DNA from: a virus
Reading direction: 5' to 3' (one strand)
DNA: 52,855 nucleotides
IMG/VR virus record: IMGVR_UViG_3300036820_000025
Span: 1 to 52,855 of that record
Below are positions 6,351-15,144 of the stretch, in pieces. Both the position numbers and the translations under genes were made by a program. Numbering within the stretch: position 1 is the stretch's first letter; each line of letters starts with the position of its first letter. The notes beneath the pieces are model-generated. The model was given only the letters and a program-made list of their open reading frames with translations, did not search any database and was not told the origin of the DNA.

Positions 6351-8029
6351 GCGGCAGCCTCGACTACGTTATGTTTGTTGAGCTGTTCGACGATACGCGC
6401 CTGCAGCGCCTCGGCCTCCGGGCGGCCGAGCGTGCGCGCGGTTTCAACATCAACCCCGAAGGTCAGATAAAACCGCTTTTGCGCCTCTCGGTCGCTCTCG
6501 CCGACGAGGGTACGCCAACCGCCCCACAGTCGCATGGCGTCGCGTAGGATGGCCTGCGCGCGCTGCCGCTCGGCGTGGGCACGCTGTATGTACGCTGGCC
6601 CGAACATCACGCCATCAATCCGGGCAATCTCGCCGCGGATGCGCGCCAATACTGCAGGGTCCAATTCCACGAGGTCGCCATCGACCGCCTCGGGCGTGCC
6701 TCGGCCGCCGGGCATTGGGACCTCGGCGCCGCAGTATGGGCAGCACGTGCGAAAGCGTTCATAAGGCTGAGCGCATGATATGCAAACCCGCAGCGGTATA
6801 GCGTCGCTGTTGCCTCGTGATTCACGGGCCGGGCGCCGGTCGAGGCTGTATTGTTGCGGGACATCGGGCAACCCGTGATAGATGCAGTTGCCCACGTGGT
6901 CGATAATGATTGCCTTGGGTTTCGGGCTCGCGGCGATGATTGCGAGCCGTTCCGCGTCGGTGAACTCGTGCAGGCGATGGTCAAAGCCCGGCGCCATCAC
7001 ACGCAGCGAGCGGCCGAACTGCTGCGCATAGAGCTGAAACGATGCCGTCTTGCGCACCATCGAGACAACCTCGATTGCTGGCACGTCTACGCCCTCGCCG
7101 AGACAGTCCACGCTCACGAGCTGCAGCAACTGCCGCGCGCGAAATTGCGCCATGAGCTGCGCGCGCTTACCTATCGGCGTTTTGGCCGTGATGATTTCCG
7201 CCGGCACGCCGGCCGCGTTGTACCCGATTGCCAACTCGCGCGCGGCTTCGATGTCTACCGCGAACGTTACGCCAAGTCGTCCGGCGGCCACTTTGAGATA
7301 ATTTTTGACAACATCGCCAACGATGCGGTTTGACTTGTGAGTGACTGCTCTAAGCTGTGGCATAGAATAGTCGCCAGTGTTCCCAATCGAAACGCTGCTA
7401 AAGTCGATGTCAGAGCTAGGGCACAAAAGACGGTAATCAGTGAGATAACCTCGGTTGATGAGTTCGCGGCACGAAGGGCCAATAATGAGGCGATCAACAA
7501 GCCCGTCAGCGCTGCGCCCGAGACCACTGCCATCAGCGCGTATCGCGTGAGCCGTCGGGAAAAGGCCGCGAGCGTTGGGGAACAACTGCATTGCAGTAGC
7601 CCATTTATTGCCTTGTACGACGTGGTGTCCCTCGTCGATGACGACGAGTCGGACGGCAGCGAGCCATCGGTCTGCGGGGTCGTGTCCTGTGAGGGTATCG
7701 ACTCCGGCGACGCGCACGTCGGCTCGGTAGTGGTAGCTAGAGTGTCCGTGTGTTTCATGCTCGGCCCTCACAATCTGCTGAATAACAGGTTTCGGTGCGA
7801 TGATTCCGTGCGGAATGCGTTCGCGGTTCAGCGCGAGCGCGGTTTGCGCGACAAGCTCTTGTCGGTGCGCTATGGCGACGGTTGGCTGTTGGCAATCTGA
7901 GATGATGCTGCAGAACGTAACCGTTTTGCCCGAGCCCGTGGGCATTACAGGCATGACGTTGTAGACATTCGGCTCAGACCATGCGGCGTACACCGCCGCT
8001 TTTACGTTCTGTTGGAAGTCTCGAAGCAA
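6347..8029 (-). CDS. SF2 DEAD/DEAH-like helicase
   Basis: The protein has 560 residues. Motif I is MPTGSGKT (29-36) and motif II is DEGH (132-135), followed by a second RecA lobe with LGEGVDVPAI and motif VI QQFGRSLRV. A four-cysteine cluster (CISC...CCPYC) follows in the C-terminal third. The architecture fits phage ATP-dependent DNA or RNA helicases of the UvsW/RecG-like group, acting on replication or recombination intermediates. The start is TTG 8029, chosen because AGGGG lies seven bases upstream and the family usually begins with LRDYQ. It heads the leftward replication operon. Confidence 0.85.
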   Translation of the reverse strand: MLRDFQQNVKAAVYAAWSEPNVYNVMPVMPTGSGKTVTFCSIISDCQQPTVAIAHRQELVAQTALALNRERIPHGIIAPKPVIQQIVRAEHETHGHSSYHYRADVRVAGVDTLTGHDPADRWLAAVRLVVIDEGHHVVQGNKWATAMQLFPNARGLFPTAHAIRADGSGLGRSADGLVDRLIIGPSCRELINRGYLTDYRLLCPSSDIDFSSVSIGNTGDYSMPQLRAVTHKSNRIVGDVVKNYLKVAAGRLGVTFAVDIEAARELAIGYNAAGVPAEIITAKTPIGKRAQLMAQFRARQLLQLVSVDCLGEGVDVPAIEVVSMVRKTASFQLYAQQFGRSLRVMAPGFDHRLHEFTDAERLAIIAASPKPKAIIIDHVGNCIYHGLPDVPQQYSLDRRPARESRGNSDAIPLRVCISCAQPYERFRTCCPYCGAEVPMPGGRGTPEAVDGDLVELDPAVLARIRGEIARIDGVMFGPAYIQRAHAERQRAQAILRDAMRLWGGWRTLVGESDREAQKRFYLTFGVDVETARTLGRPEAEALQARIVEQLNKHNVVEAAA

Positions 8030-8042
8030 ACAATATCCCCTG

Positions 8043-8072
8043 TTGACGGCGCCGTCAGGTTAGCAGTACAGT
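8043..8072 (+). promoter_or_regulatory. Rightward promoter with operator, divergent region
   Basis: TTGACG (8043-8048) is the left half of the palindrome TTGACGGCGCCGTCAG (8043-8058) and can serve as -35. With an 18-bp spacer, TACAGT (8067-8072) is the -10. It drives the gene at 8115, with about 35 nt of leader. A regulator on the palindrome would block the -35 directly. It lacks the GTGAYGC box of the other rightward sites. Confidence 0.6.
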
Positions 8073-8085
8073 TCGCCCCGTTCAA
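8057..8085 (-). promoter_or_regulatory. Possible leftward promoter of the helicase operon
   Basis: On the minus strand TTGAAC (8085-8080), a 17-bp spacer and TAACCT (8062-8057) lie just upstream of the same palindrome, which would then cover the start site. Both hexamers are poor matches. The position, upstream of the AGGGG and TTG start at 8029, is the main support. Confidence 0.35.
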
Positions 8086-8114
8086 GCCTCACACCGCACA
8101 TCGGAGCACCAATA

Positions 8115-9074
8115 ATGCGCTTGGAAATTGACACCACATGCGACCATTCACAGCAGGAGCTGCGCGCCGCCGCCGCATTCCTGTTGTCGCTCTCGGGCGA
8201 TATTACGCTCGAAGCTCTCGACGCCGCACGAGTTCCCACGGGAACACCGAAGCCCCCTGAAGTTCCCCGGCCGCCGCGCGCTCCTGCCGAGCGTCCTAGC
8301 GACCCCACGCCGCCGACTGCTCCGAGTAGCGAGCCGTGGCCGCCCGCGCCGCCGCCGGCCGCAGAGTCGAACGTGTTGCCTTTTCCGACGCCGCCCGCGC
8401 CTGCCGTTGTTGCGGCGCCCCCGGCGGCTGCGTCTACCCTGATTGCCCCCACGGCTGGCGAGAGCGTGCTTGCCCCCACTGCGGGAGCTACGGCCGCTGT
8501 CCCTGCTGAGTATGACAGCGCCGGCATGCCGTGGGACGCGCGCATTCATCAAAAGGCCAAGAGCAAAAAGAAAGACGGTACTTGGAAACTGCAGAAGGGC
8601 ATCGACATGAACCTAGTTCAGTCGGTGACTGCTGAGCTTGCCAAGGCAAAGCTCGTCGCTGCCGCCCCGAACGCCGCGATTGCCGCCGCGCTCGCCGCTA
8701 CTCCTACGGTCTCGGCTCCCGTGCCGCCCCCGCCGGCAGCGGTGACAGCCGCGGTGCCACTTCCACCAAGCGGAAATACCTTGCCTCTGCTTCCGCAGTC
8801 GAATGGAGCCGCCGATAACGGAGTGCCTGTGCCGCCGCCTCCCGCGTCTGTGCCTGTTCCGCCAGTCGCCGCCGTTGGGGGCGTACCTTCACCATCAGAG
8901 GTCATCGTAAAGCGATGCGTTGATGCGACCGTCGCAAAGAAACTCACGCCGGTTGAAGTTCGCGACCTGCTACTGCGCCACGGATGCCCGGGGCTGCAGA
9001 TGCTCTCGCAGATGCCTGACCTTGTGCCGGCAATCAGCGCTGAGCTTGACATTATCCTCGCGGCGAAGGGCTAA
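8115..9074 (+). CDS. Pro/Ala-rich phage protein with PWDARIH motif
   Basis: The protein has 319 residues. It has an N-terminal segment (1-40), a long Pro/Ala-rich linker, a conserved block EYDSAGMPWDARIHQKAKSK with a following KKDGTWKLQKG (about residues 135-166), a second Pro-rich linker and a helical C-terminus (about 270-319). The SAGMPWDARIH...DGTW block is one I know from phage genes located just upstream of DUF2800/DUF2815 genes; its function is unknown. A GGAG ribosome site precedes the ATG. The palindrome at 8232-8245 marks the N-domain/linker border (VPTGTPK). A role in the replication complex is inferred from neighbours. Confidence 0.7.
   Translation: MRLEIDTTCDHSQQELRAAAAFLLSLSGDITLEALDAARVPTGTPKPPEVPRPPRAPAERPSDPTPPTAPSSEPWPPAPPPAAESNVLPFPTPPAPAVVAAPPAAASTLIAPTAGESVLAPTAGATAAVPAEYDSAGMPWDARIHQKAKSKKKDGTWKLQKGIDMNLVQSVTAELAKAKLVAAAPNAAIAAALAATPTVSAPVPPPPAAVTAAVPLPPSGNTLPLLPQSNGAADNGVPVPPPPASVPVPPVAAVGGVPSPSEVIVKRCVDATVAKKLTPVEVRDLLLRHGCPGLQMLSQMPDLVPAISAELDIILAAKG
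8232..8245. repeat. Dispersed palindrome GTTCCCACGGGAAC, copy 2
   Basis: Read as Val-Pro-Thr-Gly-Thr, followed by Pro-Lys, at the border between the N-terminal segment and the Pro-rich linker of the 8115 protein. The copies at 37377 and 43898 share the flanking GTPK and the bases CTTCGGT or TTTCGGT. Confidence 0.8.
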
Positions 9075-9077
9075 GCG

Positions 9078-10226
9078 ATGGCAGGCGCACACGCACGCAT
9101 CGCGCCCTCGGGGCTCGCCCTCACGGTTGCCTGCCACGCTTCAGTGCAGTTGCAGGAAGCCGCGGGCGAGCAGCCCGAGACCGACGAGGAGGCCGAAGGC
9201 ACAGCGGCCGACCTCGTGGCGCAGGCATACGCTGCCGGCGACCCGTGGCCGATTGGGCATAAGTTTGAGAGCAGCGGCCGGCAATGGGCGGTCGATGTCG
9301 ATATGGTGAACGGCGCGAAACTGTTCGTCGAGACGCTGCGCGGCGAGGGCGGCGACGTGCGCCTGCACGATGGCGTGCGCTGTTCAGCCATTCACGAAAC
9401 GGACTGTTGGGGTACGCCCGACGGTTGGCGCTTTTTCCCGCGTGGCACTGGCCCGCAGCAAACACCCGTGTTGCGTGCTGTCGAGTACAAGTACGGGTTC
9501 CGTTATGTCGAAGTGTTCGAGTGTTGGCAGCTCATCGCTTACGCCGTGGGCGTCATTGAGCGTCTGCAGCTCGACGACCAAAATTTGATACTCGAACTCG
9601 TCGTCGTGCAGCCGCGCTCGTACACCATCGAGGGCAAGGTGCGAACGTGGCGCGTCTCTGCGACCGATATTCGCGCGCTCGTCAACATCGCCGAGCATGC
9701 TGCCCACGAGGCGCTAAAGCCGAACCCAACAGCAACAACCGGCGCCCATTGCATCGACTGCAAGGCGCGCCATCTCTGCACGACTCTGCAGCGCTCGGCG
9801 GCCAATCTCGTGGACTACAGCGCGCAGGCCGACGCAAACGAGCTGAGCGCGGATGCGATGGGCTCGGAGCTGCACATTCTCGACCAAGCAATGCAGCGGC
9901 TCGAAGCCCGCCGCACGGGGCTCGCAATCCGCGCCGAGGCCGCGCTGCGTGCTGGCGTGCAGGTCCCGTTCTATGAGCTGAAACCCGGTCGGTCCAATCT
10001 CAAATGGTTGGAGACTGTGAAACCCGAAGACATTGCCGCGCTCGGCGATATACTAGGGGTCACCGTACGCAAGCCGCTCGAAGTTTTCACGCCGCGCCAG
10101 TGCATTGACGCCGGCATCGGCGAGGACCTTATCAACAACTACGCCAGCCGACCGGCCGCCGGGCTCAAGCTGGCCCCCGTTTCCATGACCGCAACCCGTA
10201 AAATGTTTGGAGCTAATCGCACATGA
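9078..10226 (+). CDS. DUF2800 family, PD-(D/E)xK nuclease-like protein
   Basis: The protein has 382 residues. It starts with the APSGLALTVACHASVQL block typical of DUF2800. The catalytic-type residues are in CWGTPDGW and VEYKYG (D...ExK), and CIDCKARHLC resembles the cysteine cluster of Cas4/RecB-like exonucleases. The C-terminal part holds GRSNLKWLETVKPED and KPLEVFTPRQC. Such proteins are thought to act with the neighbouring DUF2815 protein in phage DNA recombination or replication. It is 3 bp after the previous gene and overlaps the next start by 4 bp. Confidence 0.85.
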   Translation: MAGAHARIAPSGLALTVACHASVQLQEAAGEQPETDEEAEGTAADLVAQAYAAGDPWPIGHKFESSGRQWAVDVDMVNGAKLFVETLRGEGGDVRLHDGVRCSAIHETDCWGTPDGWRFFPRGTGPQQTPVLRAVEYKYGFRYVEVFECWQLIAYAVGVIERLQLDDQNLILELVVVQPRSYTIEGKVRTWRVSATDIRALVNIAEHAAHEALKPNPTATTGAHCIDCKARHLCTTLQRSAANLVDYSAQADANELSADAMGSELHILDQAMQRLEARRTGLAIRAEAALRAGVQVPFYELKPGRSNLKWLETVKPEDIAALGDILGVTVRKPLEVFTPRQCIDAGIGEDLINNYASRPAAGLKLAPVSMTATRKMFGANRT

Positions 10227-11182
10227 GCACCGCACAGCCAAAGAATTTCGTTTCAGATACCGGCCGTATCCTATGGGGCGACCTGTACGCACCGCAGACC
10301 GAGGACATCGACGGCAATCCGTTGTTGATTAAAAACGGCCCCGATGCTGGCAAGCCCACGCAGCGCTATAACTTCGGCCTTGGGGTCGAGAAGCGCCCGG
10401 GGGAGACGCATTGGTCACAGTCGAAGCTCGGCGCCGAGATTTGGGCCGCGGGTTATGCCGCATTCCCACATCTACAGGACCCGACCACGCGGCAGCTACC
10501 GGAAACCTTCGCGTGGAAAGTCACCGACGGCGACTCGACCAAGCCCGGCAAACCGTTTCGTGGCAAGCCCGGCCGCAGACCCTGCGACAAAGAGGGCTAC
10601 CCGGGGCATTGGGTATTCAGTTTCAGCAGCTCCTACCCGCCCAAGGTCGTGAACGCCGACGGCTCGGCTTATATCCTCGACAAAGACGCGGTGCAGCCGG
10701 GCGACTACGTGCAGGTTGCCGGCAGCGTGTCGGGTAACTCGGGCTCGAATCCGGGGGTGTACCTGAATCACAATTTTGTGTCGCTGCAGTACAAGGGCCA
10801 GCGGATCATGAGCGGCCCCGACCCGTCTGCATTGGGCTTCGGCAGCGGCGCCAAGCCGGCCGGATACCTGCCCCCCGTGGGCGGTATGGCGGCCCCGCCT
10901 GCCGCCGTCCCTGCGGCTACTCCGGGCGCCCCCGTGCCTCCGCCGGCAACCCCGGCGGCCCCCGCCGCCCCGGCGCCTGCTCCGGTGCCCGTGGTGCCCT
11001 CTGCGACGTTCATTCCGCCAGCCCCGGCCGGTGCTGCCCCGCCGCCTCCGGCTGCTCCTGCAGCGCCTCCGGCGCCCGTGGGGCCGCAGATGACACCCAA
11101 GGCGGCCGGGATGAGTTACGACGCATTCCGCTCGAAGGGCTGGACCGACGAACAGCTCCGCGCAAACGGGTACATGGTCTGA
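10223..11182 (+). CDS. DUF2815 family, predicted single-stranded DNA-binding protein
   Basis: The protein has 319 residues. The N-terminal 210 residues form the DUF2815 domain (GRILWGDLY, RYNFGLGVEK, GYPGHWVFSFSSSYPPKVV and YVQVAGSVSGN), an OB-fold-type protein associated with phage replication. A Pro/Ala-rich tether of about 80 residues follows, then a conserved tip MSYDAFRSKGWTDEQLRANG, which may be a protein-interaction tail like that of bacterial SSB. It overlaps DUF2800 (ATGA). Confidence 0.85.
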   Translation: MSTAQPKNFVSDTGRILWGDLYAPQTEDIDGNPLLIKNGPDAGKPTQRYNFGLGVEKRPGETHWSQSKLGAEIWAAGYAAFPHLQDPTTRQLPETFAWKVTDGDSTKPGKPFRGKPGRRPCDKEGYPGHWVFSFSSSYPPKVVNADGSAYILDKDAVQPGDYVQVAGSVSGNSGSNPGVYLNHNFVSLQYKGQRIMSGPDPSALGFGSGAKPAGYLPPVGGMAAPPAAVPAATPGAPVPPPATPAAPAAPAPAPVPVVPSATFIPPAPAGAAPPPPAAPAAPPAPVGPQMTPKAAGMSYDAFRSKGWTDEQLRANGYMV

Positions 11183-11198
11183 CGAGCCGCGGGGCTCG
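11183..11198. other. Short GC hairpin after the DUF2815 stop
   Basis: CGAGCC (11183-11188) pairs with GGCTCG (11193-11198) around GCGG. It follows the DUF2815 stop directly with no T-run, so it may protect the 3' end or pause the polymerase. It opens the 209-bp gap before the DNA polymerase; the rest of that gap to 11297 is GC-rich without an obvious gene. Confidence 0.4.
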
Positions 11199-11297
11199 CC
11201 CGAGCGGTCGGCTGTCCCTGCCGAGGGATACCGCGACGGCGAGCCCTGCCGCATGCGTTCGGCCCGTGCGCGGCGCCCGGACGACGCGCGGGCGAGC

Positions 11298-11377
11298 CGG
11301 GCGGGTCGGATCAGCTCGGGGCGGGAGTCATAACCCCGCCCTCGGGGCGCACATCCCCGCGACCCGTTCGTTTTTTT
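11298..11377 (+). terminator. Branched intrinsic terminator or structured RNA before the DNA polymerase
   Basis: An 11-bp helix (11298-11308 with 11360-11370, two G-U pairs) closes a three-way junction. It holds hairpin GGGGCGGG/CCCGCCCT (11318-11325 with 11335-11342) and hairpin CGGGG/CCCCG (11343-11347 with 11355-11359). Seven T follow at once (11371-11377). The outer helix plus T-run is a strong terminator. The enclosed branches are unusual and suggest a regulated or processed RNA end. The polymerase start TTG lies 15 bases further on. Confidence 0.65.
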
Positions 11378-11391
11378 AAGGATCTGCTGAA

Positions 11392-13617
11392 TTGATCGAG
11401 CTACTAGCAGGGCAGCAGTTCATCGCCGGCCACGGTGTCGCAACCGTGGTAGCCGACCTCGATTTCGAGACCTATAGCGAAGCCGGTTACCGATGGGACC
11501 CGCTGCTATGCAAATGGAAGTCACTCGAAGGGCTCGCCGAACAGAACCGCGGCCTTCCGGCCGTGGGCGTCTACAACTACGTGACGCACCCAACGTTCGA
11601 GGTTTTATCGGTGGCCTACGACCTCAAAGACGGCCGCGGCAAGCGTTGGTGGCGCCCGGGCATGCCACAGCCCGAGGACCTGCTGCAGCACGTGCGCGAG
11701 GGCAAACCGCTTGAGGCTCATAATGAAGGGTTCGAGTGGCACGTGTGGATGCTCTATTGCGTCCGCGCGTTTGGTTGGCCGCCGCTGCTGCCGGAGGCCG
11801 AGCGCTGCTCGCAGGCTAAGGCTCGCGCGTGGTCGTTACCTGCGAAGCTCGCGAACGTCGGTATTGCACTGAGGCTCCCGCCGGAGCTGATGAAAGACAA
11901 AGACGGCACGCGACTGATTCAAAAATTGACGGTGCCGCGCAACCCTACTAAGGGCAACCCTGACCTGCGTTGGTATCCCCACACGGCACCCGAGGATTTC
12001 GCAGCGTTCTATCGCTACAACGTGCAGGACATCGAGAGCGAGGGCGCGGCGAGCATACGCATTCCCGACCTCGTGCCGCGCGAGCTGGAAATATGGCGCG
12101 TTGACCAAAATATCAACCGCCGCGGAATGCAGATAGACACCGTGGGCGTGCAGCACTGCATTAACATTGTTGAGCAAGCCACGGCGAAGTATAGCGGCCG
12201 ACTGCGCGAGATTACCGGCTACCGCGTGCATAAGCACACCGAGGTTGCGCAAACCCTCGAATGGTTGCAGACGCAGGGCGTGTACCTTGGCAATCTCGAC
12301 GAGGAGACGGTCGGCGAACAACTGAAAGTCGCACACTCCGATGGCGTCAGAGAGGTCCTGCGCATCCGGCAGGCACTGAGCTTCGGCAGCGTCAAAAAGC
12401 TCTATGCGATGCGCGCGCAAGTCTGCAGCGACGGCCGGCTGCGCGATCAGTACGCATTCCACGGTGCCCATACCGCGTTGTGGAACGGGCAGGGCGTGCA
12501 GGTCGCGAACCTATACACTCCGGGCGATGCGTTCAAATCGCCCGATAACGTCGAGATGGCGCTTGCGTGCATTGCTTCGGGCTCGCTCGATTACGTCGAG
12601 GGCGTGTACGGCGATGCGCTCGAATGCGTGGCGAACTGTTTGCGCTCAATGATTGTTGCGCCCAAAGGCAAGCTATTAATCTCGTCCGACTTCACAGCGA
12701 TACAGGCCGTCATTACCTCGGCGCTCGCAGGCGAGCAGTGGCGCCTCGATGTGTTCGCTACGCACGGCAAGATTTATGAAACTATGGCGTCGCTCATCAC
12801 GGGCAAGCCGCTGCAGTTTTATCTCGACTACAAGAAAGAAACCGGCAAGCACCACGCCGACCGGCAGCTCGGCAAGCTGGCCGTTCTGTCGGCTGACTTC
12901 GGCGCGTGGATCAACGGATGGAAGCGATTCGGCGCCGACAAAATCCTCGGCCCCGATGAGGAAATCAAGCGCGTTATTCTGCTCACGCGCAACGCGCAGC
13001 CGATGGTCGGCGAGCTGTGGGGCGGACAGGTTCGCGACAAATTCCGCTCGACGGAACGCCCCGAGCTGTTCGGGCTTGAGGGCGCAGCTATCAAGGCCGT
13101 CCTCGACCCGGGCAAATGCTACGGCTACCGCGGCATCCGGTATGTTGTCCATGATGACGTACTCTACTGCCAGCCGCCCGGCGACGGCGCGCCGCTGTGC
13201 TACCACGAACCCCGGCTGACGCCCACGCATCGCGAGTACAGCCGCCCGTGGGAACTCGATTTGTCATATATGGGCTGGAACTCGAATCAGACCAAAGGCG
13301 CGGGCGGATGGGTTCGCATGCCGCTCTATGGTGGCGTGCTCACGCAGAATGTTGTCGCTAAGTCAGCGCGCGAGTTCCAAGCCGACGCCCTCGTCGAGTT
13401 CGAGCGCTCGGGCTGGGCCGTCCCGGTCATGCACACCCACGACGAGGGCGTCTGCGAAATCGACGAGGAGCGCGGAACCAAGGCCGAGGGCATATGTAAA
13501 GCCGAGTTTGAATACATGATGACCGTACGCGCCCGGCGCCCGGAGTTCGCCGGCTGGCCGATCAAGGCGCCGGGGGCTTGGATACACGGACGTTTCGGTA
13601 AATGGGAAGGATTGTGA
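11392..13617 (+). CDS. Family A DNA polymerase with 3'-5' exonuclease domain
   Basis: The protein has 741 residues. The exonuclease motifs are DLDFET (22-27), EAHNEGFEW and YNVQD. Polymerase motif A is SDFTAIQAV (432-440), motif B RQLGKLAVLSADFG (491-504) and motif C HDE (683-685). Two active-site positions differ from E. coli Pol I: the Glu of motif A is Gln (438) and the Tyr of motif B is Phe (503). The start is TTG 11392, with AAGGA nine bases upstream. It replicates the phage genome together with the two helicases and the primase. Confidence 0.9.
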   Translation: MIELLAGQQFIAGHGVATVVADLDFETYSEAGYRWDPLLCKWKSLEGLAEQNRGLPAVGVYNYVTHPTFEVLSVAYDLKDGRGKRWWRPGMPQPEDLLQHVREGKPLEAHNEGFEWHVWMLYCVRAFGWPPLLPEAERCSQAKARAWSLPAKLANVGIALRLPPELMKDKDGTRLIQKLTVPRNPTKGNPDLRWYPHTAPEDFAAFYRYNVQDIESEGAASIRIPDLVPRELEIWRVDQNINRRGMQIDTVGVQHCINIVEQATAKYSGRLREITGYRVHKHTEVAQTLEWLQTQGVYLGNLDEETVGEQLKVAHSDGVREVLRIRQALSFGSVKKLYAMRAQVCSDGRLRDQYAFHGAHTALWNGQGVQVANLYTPGDAFKSPDNVEMALACIASGSLDYVEGVYGDALECVANCLRSMIVAPKGKLLISSDFTAIQAVITSALAGEQWRLDVFATHGKIYETMASLITGKPLQFYLDYKKETGKHHADRQLGKLAVLSADFGAWINGWKRFGADKILGPDEEIKRVILLTRNAQPMVGELWGGQVRDKFRSTERPELFGLEGAAIKAVLDPGKCYGYRGIRYVVHDDVLYCQPPGDGAPLCYHEPRLTPTHREYSRPWELDLSYMGWNSNQTKGAGGWVRMPLYGGVLTQNVVAKSAREFQADALVEFERSGWAVPVMHTHDEGVCEIDEERGTKAEGICKAEFEYMMTVRARRPEFAGWPIKAPGAWIHGRFGKWEGL

Positions 13618-13655
13618 CGCAGGTCTCGACAAACTGACGCGGGCGTCAGTATGAT
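13614..13655 (+). promoter_or_regulatory. Rightward early promoter with palindromic operator
   Basis: GTGACGCAGGTC (13614-13625), an 8-bp spacer, CTGACGCGGGCGTCAG (13634-13649) and TATGAT (13650-13655). It gives the helicase gene at 13684 its own promoter inside the replication block. The GTG of the box overlaps the polymerase stop codon region. TCGACA at 13626-13631 is a fair -35 here, unlike in the sister sites. Confidence 0.75.
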
Positions 13656-13683
13656 GGCTCCAAGATAAAACGGAGTCTCAGCC

Positions 13684-15144
13684 ATGCCCACTTGGTCGCC
13701 CTATCAAGAAACCGCTTTCGACTTCATCGCCAACGGCGCCGGCAACGCGATTGTTAAAGCCGTCGCGGGCTCGGGCAAGACGACGACCGGCGTTGAGATG
13801 GTCAAGCGCATCCCGGCCGGTAAGTCGCACATTTTCTTGGCCTTCAACAAGTCGATTGCGACCGAGCTGTCATCGCGCGGCATCAACGGCCGCACGTTCC
13901 ACAGTCTTTGCTACTCGCCTGTGCTGCGCGCCAAGGACGTGAAAACGGTCACGACCGACAAGCTGCGCCGCGGAGTCGATGAGAACATCGGCGACGCCGA
14001 GGCGCGCCTGTATGGCTCGTTTATCGTCCGCCTCGTGGGGCTCGCTCGCAACGCTGGCGTGGGCGTGCTCTCGCCGGATGAGCCCGAGACGTGGGAAGCC
14101 CTCGCCGAGCACCACGACCTCGAACTCGACGACGAGGCTGCGAAGCCGGCGCGCGCCATTGAGTTGGCCCGCAAGCTCCTCGCGTGGTCGAACAGCGCCG
14201 ACGCGCTCGACTTCGACGATCTGCTGTACCTTGCCGTCAAGGACGGTATCAGCCTTCCCAAGTTCGACTATGTGTTCGTCGATGAGGCGCAGGACACCAA
14301 CGCGATACAGCGCGCCATCCTGCGCAAGCTGATGAAACCCGCGAGCCGCTTAATCGCGGTCGGCGACCCGGCGCAGGCCATATATGGTTTCCGCGGTGCC
14401 GACAGCGATTCAATGGGCCTCATCAAAGACGAGTTTGCCTGCACTGAACTGCCGCTGACAGTCACGTACCGCTGCCCCACGTCGGTTGTCGAATTCGCCC
14501 GCGAGTGGGTTGACCACATCGAGCCGGCACCGGGCGCAGCCGAGGGCACCGTCACAGAGCTGGGCGAGTCGTGGAAGCCGGCGCAGTTTCAGGCCGACGA
14601 CCTCATCGTGTGCCGCACAACCAAGCCCCTCATTGCGCTGTGCTACAGCCTGATTCGTGCCAAGGTGCCGGCCCGCATGATGGGCCGCGAGATTGGCGCC
14701 GGCCTTAAATCTCTCGTCACTCGCATGAATGCCAAGGGCATCGACGCGCTCGTCGAAAAGCTCAGCATCTACACGGCGCGCGAAGTCGAGAAGCACATCG
14801 CCAAGCGGCAGCAGGCGAAGGCCGAGGCCGTGCAAGACAAGACGGACGCGATTTTTTGTCTCATCGAAGGGCTGTACGAGACTGAGCGCACGGTGCCGGC
14901 GCTGCTCGCCGTCATCGACTCACTGTTCGATGAGGCTGCCGGGCAGTGCGTGCTCGCCACGATCCACAAGGCCAAGGGGCTCGAAGCAAACCGCGTATAT
15001 TGGCTCAACAGCTCGCAGTGCCCCGCCAAGTGGGCCACGCAACCGTGGCAGCAACAGCAGGAGCGCAACCTGTGCTACGTCGCCGTGACGCGCGCCAAGA
15101 GCGAGCTGCTATTGATTGAGGAACGAAAGGAGCGCAACCGATGA
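13684..15144 (+). CDS. UvrD/Rep-type SF1 helicase
   Basis: The protein has 486 residues. It carries AGSGKTTT (28-35), LAFNKSIATEL, FVDEAQD (198-204), AVGDPAQAIYGFRGAD, TYRCP, TIHKAKGLEANRVYW and CYVAVTRAKSELLL, the full set of SF1A helicase motifs in order. It should unwind DNA 3'-5' during replication or recombination. It is shorter than UvrD (about 720) because the accessory subdomains are reduced, which is usual in phages. A GGAG site precedes the ATG, downstream of an operator-controlled promoter. Confidence 0.9.
   Translation: MPTWSPYQETAFDFIANGAGNAIVKAVAGSGKTTTGVEMVKRIPAGKSHIFLAFNKSIATELSSRGINGRTFHSLCYSPVLRAKDVKTVTTDKLRRGVDENIGDAEARLYGSFIVRLVGLARNAGVGVLSPDEPETWEALAEHHDLELDDEAAKPARAIELARKLLAWSNSADALDFDDLLYLAVKDGISLPKFDYVFVDEAQDTNAIQRAILRKLMKPASRLIAVGDPAQAIYGFRGADSDSMGLIKDEFACTELPLTVTYRCPTSVVEFAREWVDHIEPAPGAAEGTVTELGESWKPAQFQADDLIVCRTTKPLIALCYSLIRAKVPARMMGREIGAGLKSLVTRMNAKGIDALVEKLSIYTAREVEKHIAKRQQAKAEAVQDKTDAIFCLIEGLYETERTVPALLAVIDSLFDEAAGQCVLATIHKAKGLEANRVYWLNSSQCPAKWATQPWQQQQERNLCYVAVTRAKSELLLIEERKERNR

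Noticed and set aside
7267-7900. Long open frames opposite the SF2 helicase gene
   Set aside because: They are shadows of a high-GC gene; neither has a ribosome site nor a sensible protein pattern.
10496-11254. Long minus-strand frame opposite the DUF2815 gene
   Set aside because: It arises from Pro/Ala-rich codons read backwards; it is Arg/Gly-rich, with no start signal.
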